From Pagrus major (taxonomy: Eukaryota > Chordata > Actinopteri > Spariformes > Sparidae), in NCBI RefSeq assembly GCF_040436345.1, contig NC_133221.1, positions 25,311,665 through 25,375,664 of the forward strand: a DNA stretch of 64,000 nucleotides, read 5' to 3'. The translations under genes and the position numbers were made by a program. The notes under the pieces were generated by a model that was given only the letters and a program-made list of their open reading frames with translations, had not been told where the DNA came from and ran no database searches. This document shows positions 24,438-40,845 of the stretch, in pieces (the first letter of the stretch is position 1; each line of letters starts with the position of its first letter).

Positions 24438-26444
24438 CATTTAACCATTCAAATCTAAACGAGTAGTTATTAAGTTAACGATTAAGGTTGTAAAAATGTG
24501 CATCATTTGTGTCCTGTGGCTGGTGACCTGCTGTATGGACATTAAAGGAGCACTATGTAGTTTATTTTTAGAGATATTTACAATATTAATGAGGCAATAA
24601 TACAATCATTATTATTTTTTCCATAACTGAGTAAACAAGCTGTTCTCAGAGGAAAATAAGGTCCCCAGAACACTGTTTGAAGCTAGAAAGGTGGCAGGGT
24701 CCGCCACATATAAACAAAGTAAAACAGTATGACTTTGTGTTGTCCTTCAAGGTCAGTTTGTTTGTTTAGTTTCAAATCAATAAATCCTCTTAAGAAATTG
24801 TTCCAAAAAACTACATAGTGCACCGTTAATCTTCATACACAGCACGATACACACACTGCACTAGGAACCAAAAAACTGAGTCATCTGTTTTTATCAGTAT
24901 GCACATGATTGCAGTATAATCATGTGAAAGCTTCTCAGGACGTGGGAAACTGAGATATTTGGCCAGATCACATGCCTGCTTTGTTCTAACTAGGCCAAAC
25001 TCTACCAAAAGTAGCCCAAAAATGATCAGGTCTGTAATCAAACCAAACTGTTTTTTTTGTTTAAAGTCACAGATCACAGTTTGCTGTGTGTCGGATTATT
25101 TGGAATTACCTATCTAAGACATGTCTATTTGACAATAAAGCTACATGTTTCCTTGATGTTTTATTGAAGTCCAGCTGGTTTTACACACAGCCCACTTAAA
25201 TAGACTGTCTGAACACACACACAGGAATTCCAGGCATCTGAAAGTCATTCATTATCCTCCTTTTAATTTACCCTTGTCCCAGGCTCTAATCAATAACTCT
25301 GTTCAAAGGACTACCTACATTTGGAAGAGAAGAGGACTGTCAACAAGGCCACCAAGGGTATTAATCCTGCTGCTCTAAGAAAGTCCAGGCTTTCAGTGTT
25401 ACTGTCAGCCCCTGAGCATGACACAGGGCAACTTTCTGGTGTGTCGAAAAAGGGAAATGAATATGTAGGCCTACAAATGACTAGACAGGCACAAGAAGGT
25501 CATCTGATCCCACTGTACGCTACCTGACCGATACAGTGACTAGCCAGTGAACATCAGGGAGCATTTCAATCAATTACTGCAAATTTAAACATTTCATATA
25601 TACCATATTTTTTTTTAAGAATTGGGACAAAGACATGAACAGGACACTTTACTGGTAAAAAAAAAGTAAACTATCAGTCCTCCCTAGAGACCTCACACAC
25701 AGATTTCCTACTTCAAACAAACCACTTCTCTTACCAACAGCCCACATGACAGTAGAGTAGATTTAGTACTATTGGTATTGGTAGTAGCAGTTATAGCAGC
25801 AGTAGTTACTGCAGTAGTGCTTGTATTAGGACCTGTGTTAGCAGTAGCAGGGCAGCAGTGACGTCTGTTTATAAAAGGAGATGCCTTTGTTGACTTTAAA
25901 AGTGATTTGAGATGGATCATCCACTGTCAACTGTGCAAATAAAACATCTGCATGGCTTGAAACCACTGGGGGTGAAAAGGTATGTTTTTCTTTTCTTTAG
26001 CAATGAGGTGAAACTACCCTTTATATTACACCTCGTTTGTATTTGCAGAACAGTTCTGATGTTAATTACACACTGGAAGGATAGTCTTGAAGGGAATTAA
26101 AATGCTTACTAATAGCTTTGATCAGATTAAGTTATTGTCCTCATTAGTTGGCAAATGATAGTAGTTAAATTAAGGTCTGAGCTAAAGTTATGTTAATTAA
26201 CCTTTCAACATAAATACTGAATAGCTCCTGGTGATCGTAGCGTTTGTTCAACCCAACAGAGGTAAGAGAAATCGCAGACAGACAGCAGGTCTCTGTCTGC
26301 TTTCATTTGTCAGCACAGAGCAGCTTCAGCACAAGCTACCGCCCTTAGTGAGCTAACGGTTAGCAAACACATCTGTGTAGCTGTAGGGAGTGAAGGGTTA
26401 ACGTCATTTAATAGCATTCAAACACACTTACCACGCCTGTCCAT
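11897..26444 (-). CDS. atp13a2: ATP13A2, lysosomal P5B-type transport ATPase
   Basis: Coding exons in transcript order (high to low): 26444-26432, 23006-22930, 22472-22305, 21477-21419, 21318-21252, 21159-21080, 20912-20835, 20754-20685, 20550-20416, 20311-20245, 19452-19321, 18638-18477, 18097-17987, 17833-17787, 17676-17488, 17403-17197, 16888-16778, 16502-16346, 16201-16090, 15973-15849, 15723-15545, 15176-15084, 14859-14780, 14536-14384, 14254-14158, 13993-13770, 13665-13514, 13401-13229, 12064-11897. All junctions are GT-AG and keep frame, giving about 1161 residues (human 1180). Visible motifs: LTGES of the actuator domain (about 314-318), VPPALPAA in M4, the phosphorylation motif [10 protein letters not shown] (Asp about 484), KGSPE (629-633), GDN, and the hinge GDGANDC (about 847-853). 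The N-terminal hydrophobic segment and six C-terminal helices are present. In human the protein exports polyamines from late endosomes and lysosomes; loss causes Kufor-Rakeb parkinsonism. The start, a 13-nt coding piece reading MDRR, is chosen because its GTAAGT donor and phase fit exon 2; it is the least certain part. Confidence 0.95.
12065..13228. other. Last intron of ATP13A2 (1.2 kb)
   Basis: The stretch between the last two ATP13A2 coding exons holds the 99-bp hairpin MITE at 12512-12610 and otherwise AT-rich sequence. No nested gene was seen on either strand. Confidence 0.7.
12512..12610. mobile_element. 99-bp hairpin MITE flanked by TA
   Basis: Perfect 9-bp ends CGGTGGCCC / GGGCCACCG are flanked on both sides by TA. 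A central inverted repeat, AAAACACGACAA / TTGTCGTGTTTT, makes most of the element one long hairpin. The TA duplication is what Tc1/mariner-type transposases leave. It lies in the last ATP13A2 intron. Confidence 0.85.
18155..18300. repeat. MITE-like repeat in an ATP13A2 intron
   Basis: Starts TTTAAAGGCGCCCTGTGGAG, close in form to the left end of the element at 58543 and to dispersed teleost repeats I recall. The right terminus was not found, so the extent is approximate. Confidence 0.4.
18965..19300 (-). mobile_element. LINE 3' tail remnant in an ATP13A2 intron
   Basis: AAGAT/AAGAC pentamers are followed by CCTTTATTGATCCCCTTTGG and GAGAAATTCA, then an AT-rich stretch with GTGCAAATGTGCAATGTTGC. 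This is the typical inverted 3' end of a common fish LINE, apparently the family found at 0.3-1.06 kb. It ends only about 20 bases from the donor of the exon at 19321-19452. Confidence 0.6.
23960..24180 (-). promoter_or_regulatory. Possible alternative ATP13A2 promoter / non-coding first exon
   Basis: A locally CpG- and GC-rich segment in otherwise AT-rich DNA ends on the minus strand in GACTGGCG followed by GTAAGTTCT, a near-perfect donor at 23960/23959. If spliced to the exon at 23006 it gives no upstream in-frame ATG, and the first ATG would be the one at the end of that exon (22932-22930), removing about 29 N-terminal residues. No transcript evidence is available here. Confidence 0.4.
24404..24435. 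repeat. Poly-T run
   Basis: About 32 consecutive T in ATP13A2 intron 1. No SINE or LINE body was recognised beside it. Confidence 0.9.
24542..24830. mobile_element. MITE family A, copy 3 (ATP13A2 intron 1)
   Basis: Both termini are preserved: left TTAAAGGAGCACTATGTAG, right CTACATAGTGCACCGTTAA. The internal core matches copies 1 and 2. Each end abuts TTAA, compatible with a TTAA target site. Length 289 bp, shorter than the others through internal deletions. Confidence 0.85.
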
Positions 26445-28543
26445 CCTCTGGTCAAGATGACAGCCTTCACATTACCTTCTTTCACAAGTCATAGCCGTAA
26501 TGACAGACTGTCTTCAGGCAGACAGACAGGACAGGCTCTTTCAAAACATCCAGCTATCTCAGCTACAAATCATACTCTGCTACGGCAACTCACGTGGTCC
26601 AAAATAGTCGAAAGCGTGCCCATATGTAGAAAGCGCGATGTCAGACTGCTACATTGGTAGTGTGGTACTCTTCTGTTTCTCCATATAGCTCATCATTTTA
26701 TCAATATGAGAAGATATTCAATGTCCCGACAAAATATTTAAAAATCCCTATACTAGTTTAATTGAAAATTTAAATCACAAATCGATTGATCTGTGTCTGT
26801 CCCTTTAATGCATTTGCCAATCCTACAAATTTCCATCAGGACTCACAATCTACAAATATTGATATGTGTAGGGCATCCTTTGCAGTTCTGATAGGATTCA
26901 ATTTATGGCTTTAAACCAACTAAACTAATTTACTAATGCTCCATAGCTTCATTATTCATTTATAAGAAAAAACATGAGTTGCTAGGTTGTGAATACCTTC
27001 GGCTGGTGGTTATCCCCCTCCAGCATTCCACATACTTTATTGAAAGACAAAAATGATTCACCTGGACTGTAATATTACTGTGGTTACTGTAGAGCTCCTG
27101 CTTATAAACATCTGGACAGTATGTTCTCCCCAAACCATAACCATTGTTTTTAGTCGTTAACCTGATAAACATATTCAGGGGCAAGAAATTGTATTCCTTG
27201 ATCAGAATTAGTTTTGATACTAAGGTTTCTCTTATTCTTTTAAGCTAATTGATGAAACCAGCTTTCTTCTTCACATCATGCTTAAGCTGGGAAGAGTAAT
27301 AATTCAGTGCATGGTCATATACTTCCCACCTAGGCTTTTATTAAATTAAATTAATATTAAATCCCATGAACAAATGAAAACACAGTATTATTGAATAAAT
27401 ACAAACAGTGACGACATCCTGATGCACCCATTTTTTTGACAGCAGACATTTTTTAGGCCTGTAACCTTTCTCCCAGGGGTTCAAAGCTCCTGTGCTAGTG
27501 GTGTTAATGCCATCACTCTCCCAGTATTGAGGCTAGCTGCACAGCTAACTGAGCTAACAAGCTAACTGTAGCTACAGTCATGGATATATAAACAGAATGC
27601 AGTTAGCAGCAGTTGGCAGGCACTCTGGCAATATGCTGTCCCTATTTGTTGGAGGTATGAATTTAATTTGTCCAATTCTTCAGACTGAACTTTCAGCAAT
27701 GGCTTTATTCCATTAAGTGTCCCAGTAAGCCATGTCAGTGATCCACTTAGGCGCTTCAATTTCAGGGTCACGAGGTGCATTCTGACTCACTGTCATACTT
27801 CCATGGCCTACTGGGACACTTGGATACAACAGAGCCATTGTGTATGCTGGTGGTAACACCTTTTCCTGCCATGACAAGTCAAAATGTCTGCTTTACAAAA
27901 GGTGCATTATGCATCGACAAAAAGATTTGAGATATGGTTTTGTGATGTTAAGTGATACAAAGACTCATCAGATAATCTGATGAAATAAGGTTATATCTTG
28001 ATATAATAGGAAAGTATCTTGTTATAATGACACAGTTTTGAGACATGAGACAGTTTTTTGTGTGCCTTTTTGGCAATCAAAAATGTCTCGATATATCCTT
28101 CAATATTGTATATTGCAATAGTCAATCGACAACAGTTTATTTCTCTTCTTATCCACTAACATTTATCTGACTTCAATAATGAGCTGAGCACATCTTTAAT
28201 GAACACATATTTAAATATTTACAGCCTGAATACAATATCATGAGCTTAACCCAAAGAGTAAGTACAGCAGAGCCTTGTTTTTTCACTGTGCAGACAAAAA
28301 GCAGAAATGTGGTCCAACATGTTGCAGCACTCCAAATATATTCCTTATCAGTTCTTTCCAGCACCCTGTTCTCATGCCTCCCTTCTTCTTCTCCTGCTCC
28401 CTGATTCAATCATACTCACACACATCCACACTCTCACATCTCACACACTCATGGAAATCATAAAAGGTGCTGATGCAGTGAAAAAAAAGTTTGTGGTTGG
28501 CTCTTCTCTTCCTTTTAACTTAGTTGAAGGTATTGTTTTTGGA
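26445..28543. other. Intergenic region between ATP13A2 and SDHB
   Basis: ATP13A2 and SDHB are transcribed the same way, so this holds the ATP13A2 promoter and 5' UTR (about 26445-26700) and the SDHB 3' UTR (below 28544). A minus-strand ATTAAA at 28195-28200 or AATAAA at 28136-28141 could end the SDHB transcript. A degraded MITE family B copy lies at about 27500-27690. No gene was found. Confidence 0.6.
27500..27690. mobile_element. Degraded MITE family B copy
   Basis: Contains the family-B internal text: CACAGCTAACTGAGCTAACA, then GTAGCTACAG, and a worn GGAGGTATGAATTTAATTTG matching the right part of the 49-kb copy. Both terminal repeats have decayed. Confidence 0.5.
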
Positions 28544-32442
<3,899 letters not shown>

Positions 32443-34164
32443 CTTCCTGACTGAGTGAGTTAATTGATAATAAACACTACACTACACCACAGATGGCTCC
32501 TTTCTGTCCAGCACGCCGACACCGACACCCTGTATGTAAGCTCAAGCCCCGCCCTCAATGTGCATTCTCGTGACGTAAGGCACGTCGGGCTGCGTCATGG
32601 TTGTTGCCTTCAGGGTCCTCCGGCAACTCGTCCATCCGGTAAACTGACACGCAGGTACTTTTTGCTGCAGCTGGAGATTAAAATAAGCATTAAGTGTGAA
32701 TATCGCTTCGGTCATGTTTCCATATGAAACACATGCTTCACTAAATTGAGTCGTAAGTGTACACATGACCATCGAATAATATATATATCCGATAGCACGT
32801 GAAGGCACCATACGTAAGAGCCTCTTTCACAACTCTCATTGCTGTAAACCAGGGTCAGTTACATACTGTTTACTGTATATGGTGTTGGTATATTTCCATT
32901 ATGTTCTTTTGTCTTATTAATGTCCTCTTTGTCTGAATACGTAATTTTTCAGGCTATCTTAATAAAGTACCTCAAATTTTATGCTATACTTACACACTGT
33001 TGCTTAATTTGTCCTTGACCCATCCATTTCTTATATTAAACATATATGCTATATGCTTTCTCATTGTTGCTGCAATATTCAAGTAAAGGCAAAGAAATCA
33101 CTTAAGTTTAGTCTTAAATAACCCATTTTGATAGACTCCTTACAGTATGATACCTTAATAAAGCCAATTAAATAGAAGACAGGTGTCACTGTGTGGTTAT
33201 ACTATCTCAATTTTACATGTATGTATAACAATGATGTATTGGCATCCAGTCTTCTCACTTAATATGCATGACATCTCTGGGACAGTGATGTACACAATAC
33301 GCTATTCTGATGGTAATGAATTTGAAGGTCAAATTGAAAACGAATATAGATTAAACATTTTTGAATGATCTTCGTCCATATGGTCAATCAAATTTAACAT
33401 TCACTCTGCAGATTGGAAATAAGATATGCCCTTCATATGTGACTTTAGTGTACACAGCCTATAAGGGCTGCCAAAATATTTTCCTGGCTCAGAATCTCAA
33501 ATATGTTACACCTCATTTCACCCTAAATGTTGTCTGATGTTATTCATTTCACTCTCATATGTAAAACTGTATACATCTATTAACACACAAATAAAGTGAA
33601 GACCCCTGGACCTTACAGTGATAATGTATGGCTAATAAATGGATGTATTGGACCACATCAGATGCAGCCTCGCCTACAGTAATGTTTTCATATTTCAGAA
33701 TAAAAGAATCAAATTTGTCAGAGGATGGAATAATTCTTAGATGCATAGCACTCACTGAACATCCACAAGATAGGATGAAACTGATATTTCCGTATAGAAA
33801 ACATCTGTCTGACTTTACATTTTATGATTTATATATGTTTACTCTGATGCTCTAAACATTTTTTGCCATGGATGAAGTCAAAATAATAGGCCATATAAAC
33901 AACAATACGAAGATGTTTGTACAACAATTTATAATATGATCAATCATACATTATTCCTCTTTCCTTTAGTTTCCCGTTACATACAGTATCTTGTTGCAAA
34001 GGGATAGTAATGGTCGTTAATAATTATTTTATTTTGAAAGTCTGACAGGAAGTTCTTCACCTTGTGGTGAACTTGACTCTGGTCCAGCCAGCATGGACTA
34101 GATACCATTGTGGAGGCACCTAAACTCCAAGTCTTGCCTGTTGCTGGGACACTTTTGAAGCAGC
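32443..34164. promoter_or_regulatory. Divergent intergenic region SDHB / ATAD3
   Basis: The two start codons face away from each other 1722 bases apart. The SDHB side (32450-32660) has the highest CpG content; the ATAD3 side has CpG mainly within its first exon. Between them, 32.8-34.0 kb is AT-rich and gene-free. Both flanking genes encode mitochondrial proteins, so shared regulation is possible, but I see no defined transcription-factor site that I would stand behind. Confidence 0.5.
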
Positions 34165-37100
34165 ATGTCGTGGCTCTTCGGCTGGGGGAAGGGCTCCGGG
34201 TCTCCGCCGGCGGAGGAGCAGACACCGGCTGCTCCCGGTGAAGGAGCCGGAGGAGCACCGGGAGGTCAGGGGGGAGGCAAACCCGGGGACAAGTGGAGCA
34301 ACTTTGATCCGACTGGGCTGGAGAGAGCTGCAAAAGCTGCAAGGGATCTCGACAAATCACGTGTGTAATCATTCTTTACCACCATTTACAGTGTGAATCA
34401 CTTTCTTTCATTATCCCTGTGCTGTAATGTTTTTATTTTTTAAGTCTAGTATTTATTTGCTGCACGTGACGAGCTGTCCCATGTTGGCACGTTGTGTTCT
34501 TTTCTTCCCTCAGGCCGAATTCCACTCAGTAAATTAAGCTGAATTAATTGTCTCACAGTCAAATGTGCACACTTTGGACATCATGTTGTTTGAGCACTGC
34601 CAAACTGCCTGGTATCATTCTTTAATTCGGCGCATAATAGATCACATTTAAACTTTTTTAAAAGTGGTTTGCATCCACCAAACAATGAAACAATTTGACC
34701 CGACTGTTACAAAAAGTTTTGCCTTAATGGTGTGTATTCAGACTTAATCCTGAAAGTCTGAAGTTGTGTAATTGACTTGGCTTGCAGTTCTTTATCTCGG
34801 GCTGCTGAATTACTTGCAATGCTGCAGACTGCTTGCTGCACATGTGCTCGCTTGTTTGACCTCCACAGTCTGCAGTAAAGTTGAAGAGTTTTGGTGGGCG
34901 TGTCACTGAGCAAAGAGGGAACAAAGTGTCCCAGCTGCAAGCTCAGCCCATCACCTGTCCCACACATCCGTCCCTCCATGTCAGCATGGGCACATGAACA
35001 TGCTCTCTGCTGTTCACTGTGTGTATTTTTAACCCAGTGTGTGTCAGTCATAGTTGTTCATGTTGTTAACAATCACTTCATTCATCCTTCCAGCATCAGC
35101 TCTGCTCTCTGCAAGCACACTGATGAATAAGTTCTGTTCTGCATTACCTTTTAAAAGCTCTTTAAAGGGGCATTACGTAAGAATTTTAGTTGAAAACATT
35201 CAGAAATGAACTAAAATTGTCAATATAATGTGAAAAAAGTAACAGTTTTGACGTCTGTGTATTGTGTTGCAGAGACATCTACTCAAGTTAGCATGCTAAT
35301 CAGCTAGCTCCCATCTCAGTCCAAACATCCCATTCTGTGCTAGCGATATAAACACCAACACTCTTAGCACGGCTCACTAAGTTAACAAGCTAACGATGAT
35401 CTGCTTCCCAGTATTTGTTTTGAAAGTGAATGTAACAGGTGGCCAATTCTTACATATTGCACCTTTTTAATGTACAGTATGTTGTAGGCAGAAGTGTAAC
35501 CATCACTCAGTTTTTCCTCTGATTGATTTCAACAGGACATGCCAAAGACGCGCTGGCACTGGCTCGTATGCAGGAGCAGACCGTACAGCTGGAGCATCAG
35601 AGTAAAGTGAAAGTAGGTGTTGGAAGAGTTGGAAGTGCCTCTGATGTGATCTTGTGATCAGCTGATACTGTGTACCTGCTAAAACCTGATGTCAGTGAAC
35701 TTAACACAAACCAAACCCCCCACCCCAACAGGAATATGAGGCGGCCGTGGAGCAGCTGAAGGGCGAACAGATCCACCTGCAAGGCGAGGAGAGACGGAAA
35801 ACTCTCACAGAGGAGACAAAGCAAAACCAAGCGGTATGGGATTAACACTCGACACACTGTACTATTCTGACAGTAAAACAAATGTAATATGTATTTTACA
35901 TGTAAATATAATGAATTATTTTCTCTATCACCCCTAGAGGGCACAATATCAGGACAAACTTGCCAGGCAGAGGTATGATGATCAGCTCAGGCAACAGGTA
36001 AACCTTTTAACTGGCCACTTGAAATGAGTGCTTTAATTCCTGAATGGAGCGTTCATCATAATTTTTTTTCTTCCACAGCAATTCATGAACGAGGAGAGCC
36101 TTCGCAAACAAGAGGAATCGGTCATGAAGCAAGAGGCCATGAGAAAAGGTGGAAGATAAAACCAAACGCACCCTCGAATTTACACCTTATTCACCCACTC
36201 ATAATGTCATGTAAAAGCTCCTTTATTATCCTACTTTAAGCTGCAGTAAGTAGGATTTGTGCTGCTCCAAAGCAAAGAGTGACCCTGATATATCTGCAGG
36301 TTGTTGATCAGTACAGATGACTCAGCGATTACGTGGCTCACTGTGAGATTTGTGGCTCTCTGGGGCCCGTACTCTGCGTTAGAAGAAAGCTACCCAACCC
36401 AGTGGAGTTTCAAGACACCCACACAATATTAGCATTATACTAATATTTGTCAGGTTGATGAATTAGCACTAGACATTTGCATTGGGTCTCTGCTCCAGTT
36501 TAGCCACTCTTTTTATTTCCTTTAATTAAACAACGAAGGACAAAGACACAAATAGACCTTATTTAGTGGTGTACAGTACAAGTACATAAACCAAAAATAA
36601 GCAAATAGGGTAGAGGCACATACAGAGACAACGTGCTGCTTTTGTTTTTGATGGATCTCATAGATTATATTTGAGTTAAAAGTTGCAGTGCTACTTTGAG
36701 GATTTTTTGGGTATGAAAGACACAATTTGTTCAAAGCTACACTAATCAGTGTTTCTGTATTAAAAATGGATCAAATGACTATGTACAGTTTGGAAAGTGT
36801 CACTCCCAGTGAAACATAGACTCTGCAGTGTCCTTCAACTCTACAGAGCTTTTAGCCCCTTTTAGCTCACTGTTTTGGTTTTTCAGCCCATAACTATACC
36901 GTTATGGTTTACTCTATTGACAGTATAAAATATGGACGGAGCCTCCAGGCCTGAAAAGTGAAGACAATACAGAAGTGTCTTAAACCTGCATTTTTTCTAT
37001 TGGCCAGCTCCACTGGTTGCAGCAAGGATTCAGATTGTATTTAAGCTTATGAGAAAACGACCCTACTTTTTATTGTATATATTGCCACTGTAAACAGTTT

Positions 37101-40100
37101 CCTGATAAGTGTTTTTAAGTTCTAGTCCCATTTAGATGATAAAGCATGGATCCACCCTCTCATCCAAACATGGTCACTTCTGGCTTCTAAAAACCAAGAT
37201 GGCGACGGCTGTAATGCCAAACTCAAGGCTTCAAAACAGTATTCCTCAAACCAGTGGGTGACACCAAGTTTACACTTAGTGCGGGTTACCAGCCACAGCA
37301 GGCAGCTTTTTTTTCAGCAGCAAAGCTCTGATAAACCAACTGTATCCACATTATTCCTAGCCCCCATCATACCTTGCGTGAATTATTGGTGCATGCTTAA
37401 CCTGAACCGGCGTTTTCAGTGGTAACATGAAGCTGAATCTTGTTCTTAGAGTGATTGGTATGGCGTATCATTCATTCATAAAGAGCTGCAGCAGCTTTGT
37501 GTGAATACTACTAACACGATTATGCTTTGCCCACTTAGCAAACACTGCTAAAGGTTAAAGTGCGACCAATGCATCAGTTATTATACACCAGAAATACCAC
37601 CCATAACTGGAAATTTGTCAAGACAGCTCTAAATAGCAGATATATGAAGTCAGCAACTAGCTGGTGAACATAGTGAAGAACTTAGCAGCTAAAGAGCCAG
37701 ATGTTTCTCAGGAGAAGGTGGGGATCAAAACCAAGGGAGTGAATATTGTACTGCTTTTCCACCAAAATTAGCGGGTCTACACAGGTTTTATAAACGCAGG
37801 TGCACCTGCTAAAACTCACCTATTGACGCCATTCCCACTTCCCGCAGGCAAAGATAATGCTTTTTATCTGAAGTGTTATTATGTTGTGCGTCACTGACGT
37901 CATGTTTCACATCACCAATGTGCAGTAAACAGTTGTAACAGAAGAGAAAGCAACATTAGACCCATTGTGAAAGAAGCGTCCGTAAAACGGTGGATAAATG
38001 CTTTTGAGCGTCACAACCCCCACGAAATGACTCGTTTCACTATCATAATTTGAGTCATTGGGTCTAATAACATTTGGAAAGTCTGGAAGAGCTGCACGAT
38101 TAAATTATTTTATCCCCCTTCAAGTTAGCTGTGCACTAAATCGTAAGTTAGCCGGCTCGGTCTGCGATCCAGGTTTTATCAGAGCTGGGAAGTTGAGCTT
38201 TTTTGGCTTCAAAACACCACTGAGCAGCTTTCATAGAAATGGACGAGTCCTCCTCTTCCAACACTGTGTCCAGTAATAAGACATCCTTAGTGGACCACAT
38301 CCCAAATTCCTTCCTTATTTGCGTGAAACCACTGGATGTTGATAACGTGCATCACTTCGCGCGGCAGAATTTAGCGTGTTCACCTGGGTCTTCAACTGAC
38401 CCAGGTGTAAATACCGAGTTTACACATTCCCATTGCACACAAAAGCCCGATCGTAGCCGGTTTAAGTGGGATTTTTGACCAGTGGAAAAGGGGTATTGGA
38501 CTTACTTTCGTCAGATCACCAGACACACGACTCCAAAAGAGTATCAATGTTGCGTTGTGTCTGCTAGCTGTGCAAATGGCAATGGTTTGCAAACACATTT
38601 GCTCAAAAACTGTGTCAAAAAATACAGTTTGTTAGCATTTACACTGTGTTCTGCTGCCCCCAAGTGGCCATTAATAGGGCTATGCTGCTTTAACTTTTAT
38701 TTTACACAGTAGGTTGACTGATCATACAAACTCTGTGACATCCTGTTAAGAGTTGTGCTCAGGAGTGAAATAAAGGAGCAGACAGAGATATTAATAGAAC
38801 GGAATAATGATATGATGTATTATTTTAATATTTTATCGCAAGGAAGAAAATGCCATTACTGAAACGCTGATGAAAAGTAATATATTAGAAGAGCCTGTAA
38901 GTCGAAAGGAACTGTATCGTTCAATCAGTTTTAATCTAGTTTATACATGGTGTAATAAAATGTTAAACCACGTTGATTTAAGTAGGTCAAATTCTCTGAC
39001 ATATCTTCAAAAGTGGTCATAAACATAACTCTTTTTATTAATATCTGCCTCCTCTCCTCCCAGCTACCATTGAACGTGAGATGGATCTGAGACACAAGAA
39101 CGATCTGCTTCGCATTGAAGCGGAGGCAAAAGCCCGGGCCCAGGTGGAGCGGGAGAACGCAGACCTGATCAGGGAACAGATTCGCCTGAAAGCTGCTGAA
39201 CACAGACAAACTGTCCTTGAATCTATAAAGTGAGGGCAGAATGACTTTCCACTTTCCTTAATCCTTGGAGTAACTGGCATGTTATCTTCTAGTATCTCTC
39301 TCAGCTGGAAGGAGGTGTTGAACTAAAGTCCCATAGGGCAGCAGCAAGTGTGGCTGCCACAGTGGAGGCAGTCAGTGTGATAATTGTGTTTTGTTCCTGG
39401 CAGGACGGCAGGAACAGTGTTTGGGGAGGGATTCAGGGCCTTCGTCTCGGACTGGGACAAACTCACAGCCACGGTAAATCCATGTCCTACCTGTCACGCT
39501 TTGTCACACTTTGGTCACAGGAGGACTGCAGAGGATTATTGGAGGCAGGTGTCTTCCTATTTGACATGCCGCACAGTTATTTGAAGATGTGTGTGTTTGC
39601 TTTTTTTGCCACAGGTTGCCGGGTTGACCCTGCTGGCAGCTGGAGTGTATTCTGCCAGGAACGCCACAGGGGTGGCAGGGCGCTACATAGAGTCTCGTCT
39701 GGGCAAACCCTCACTGGTCCGAGAGACCTCCAGGATAACTGTTGCAGAGGCCATCAAACATCCAATCAAGGTCACACATCCAGCTAATCCTGCCAGATGA
39801 TCTTGATTATTGTTCATATTTTTACCTCAAAAGAAACTGAACATTTGTATTCATCTTTAGAAGAACAGGAGGGTCATTCATTGGTGATAAAGTGTTAAAA
39901 TTAATGAAGTTTTTCTTTTATTGTTATTATTTTATTACTATGATGAGATACAAGTCTTTGTATAGGCAGTCAGATTTCAGATGTAATTCCTGTGAATAGC
40001 TGTTAACCGATTTGAGCTAAAACAGGGTAGAATTAAATTTCCTTTGTTTTCCTCTGTTTTAGACAACCAGGCGTCTGAGAAGCAGACCGCAGGATGCCTT

Positions 40101-40801
40101 AGAGGGTGTGGTGCTCAGCGTGAGTCATTTGCGTTTCATGGTTCTTGCCGTATTGATGTATTCACATTTTATGACTTTGTGAAAAATGCTGAATGCTGTC
40201 ACTTTGCTGTGGATCCCACAGGCAGCTTTGGAGGGACGTGTGAGGGACATTGCCATCGCCACTCGTAACACCAGGCAGAACAAAGGCTTGCACAGAAACA
40301 TCCTGATGTATGGACCCCCAGGAACTGGAAAAACACTCTTTGCCAAGGTATGGCCGGTCTTTTTCTTTCATGCTTTTTTTGACATTTTGTGGCTCTAGTC
40401 GATGTTTAAAGATGAGTGCAGTGACTTTCTATATAAATAAAAGCATATTTTCCTCCAACTGCTGATTTACATATTACAGCATTGACCAAACCTATTATGA
40501 CCAATTCATAAAAGTCCCTGTATTTATGGATTTAACACTAGGAGTCAGGTCCTTTTTTTCTGGCAAAATCTCTGGCCATGGCATGTAATGTATTATATTT
40601 TTCTGGTTTTGAATCAATAGAAAAATAACTGGCTTCTTAGCATGAGTAGTCATACTCATACCACACATGTGAAAGTACCACAGCAATGACTGATTATGAA
40701 ACCTTTCACTACAGATCTTAATATATGTTTAAATGTTTAAATATATAATCTTTAAACATTTTATTTTCATGTGTGTATGTATGTATGTATGTATATGTAT
40801 G

Positions 40802-40845
<44 letters not shown>

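Larger units (their letters stand above)
23007..26431. other. ATP13A2 intron 1 (3.4 kb)
   Basis: Intron 1 contains a CpG-rich segment with a strong minus-strand splice donor (see 23960-24180), a poly-T run at 24404-24435, MITE family A copy 3, and AT-rich sequence. A minus-strand frame from 23937 to 23752 was considered as the ATP13A2 start but its phase does not fit the next exon. Confidence 0.6.
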
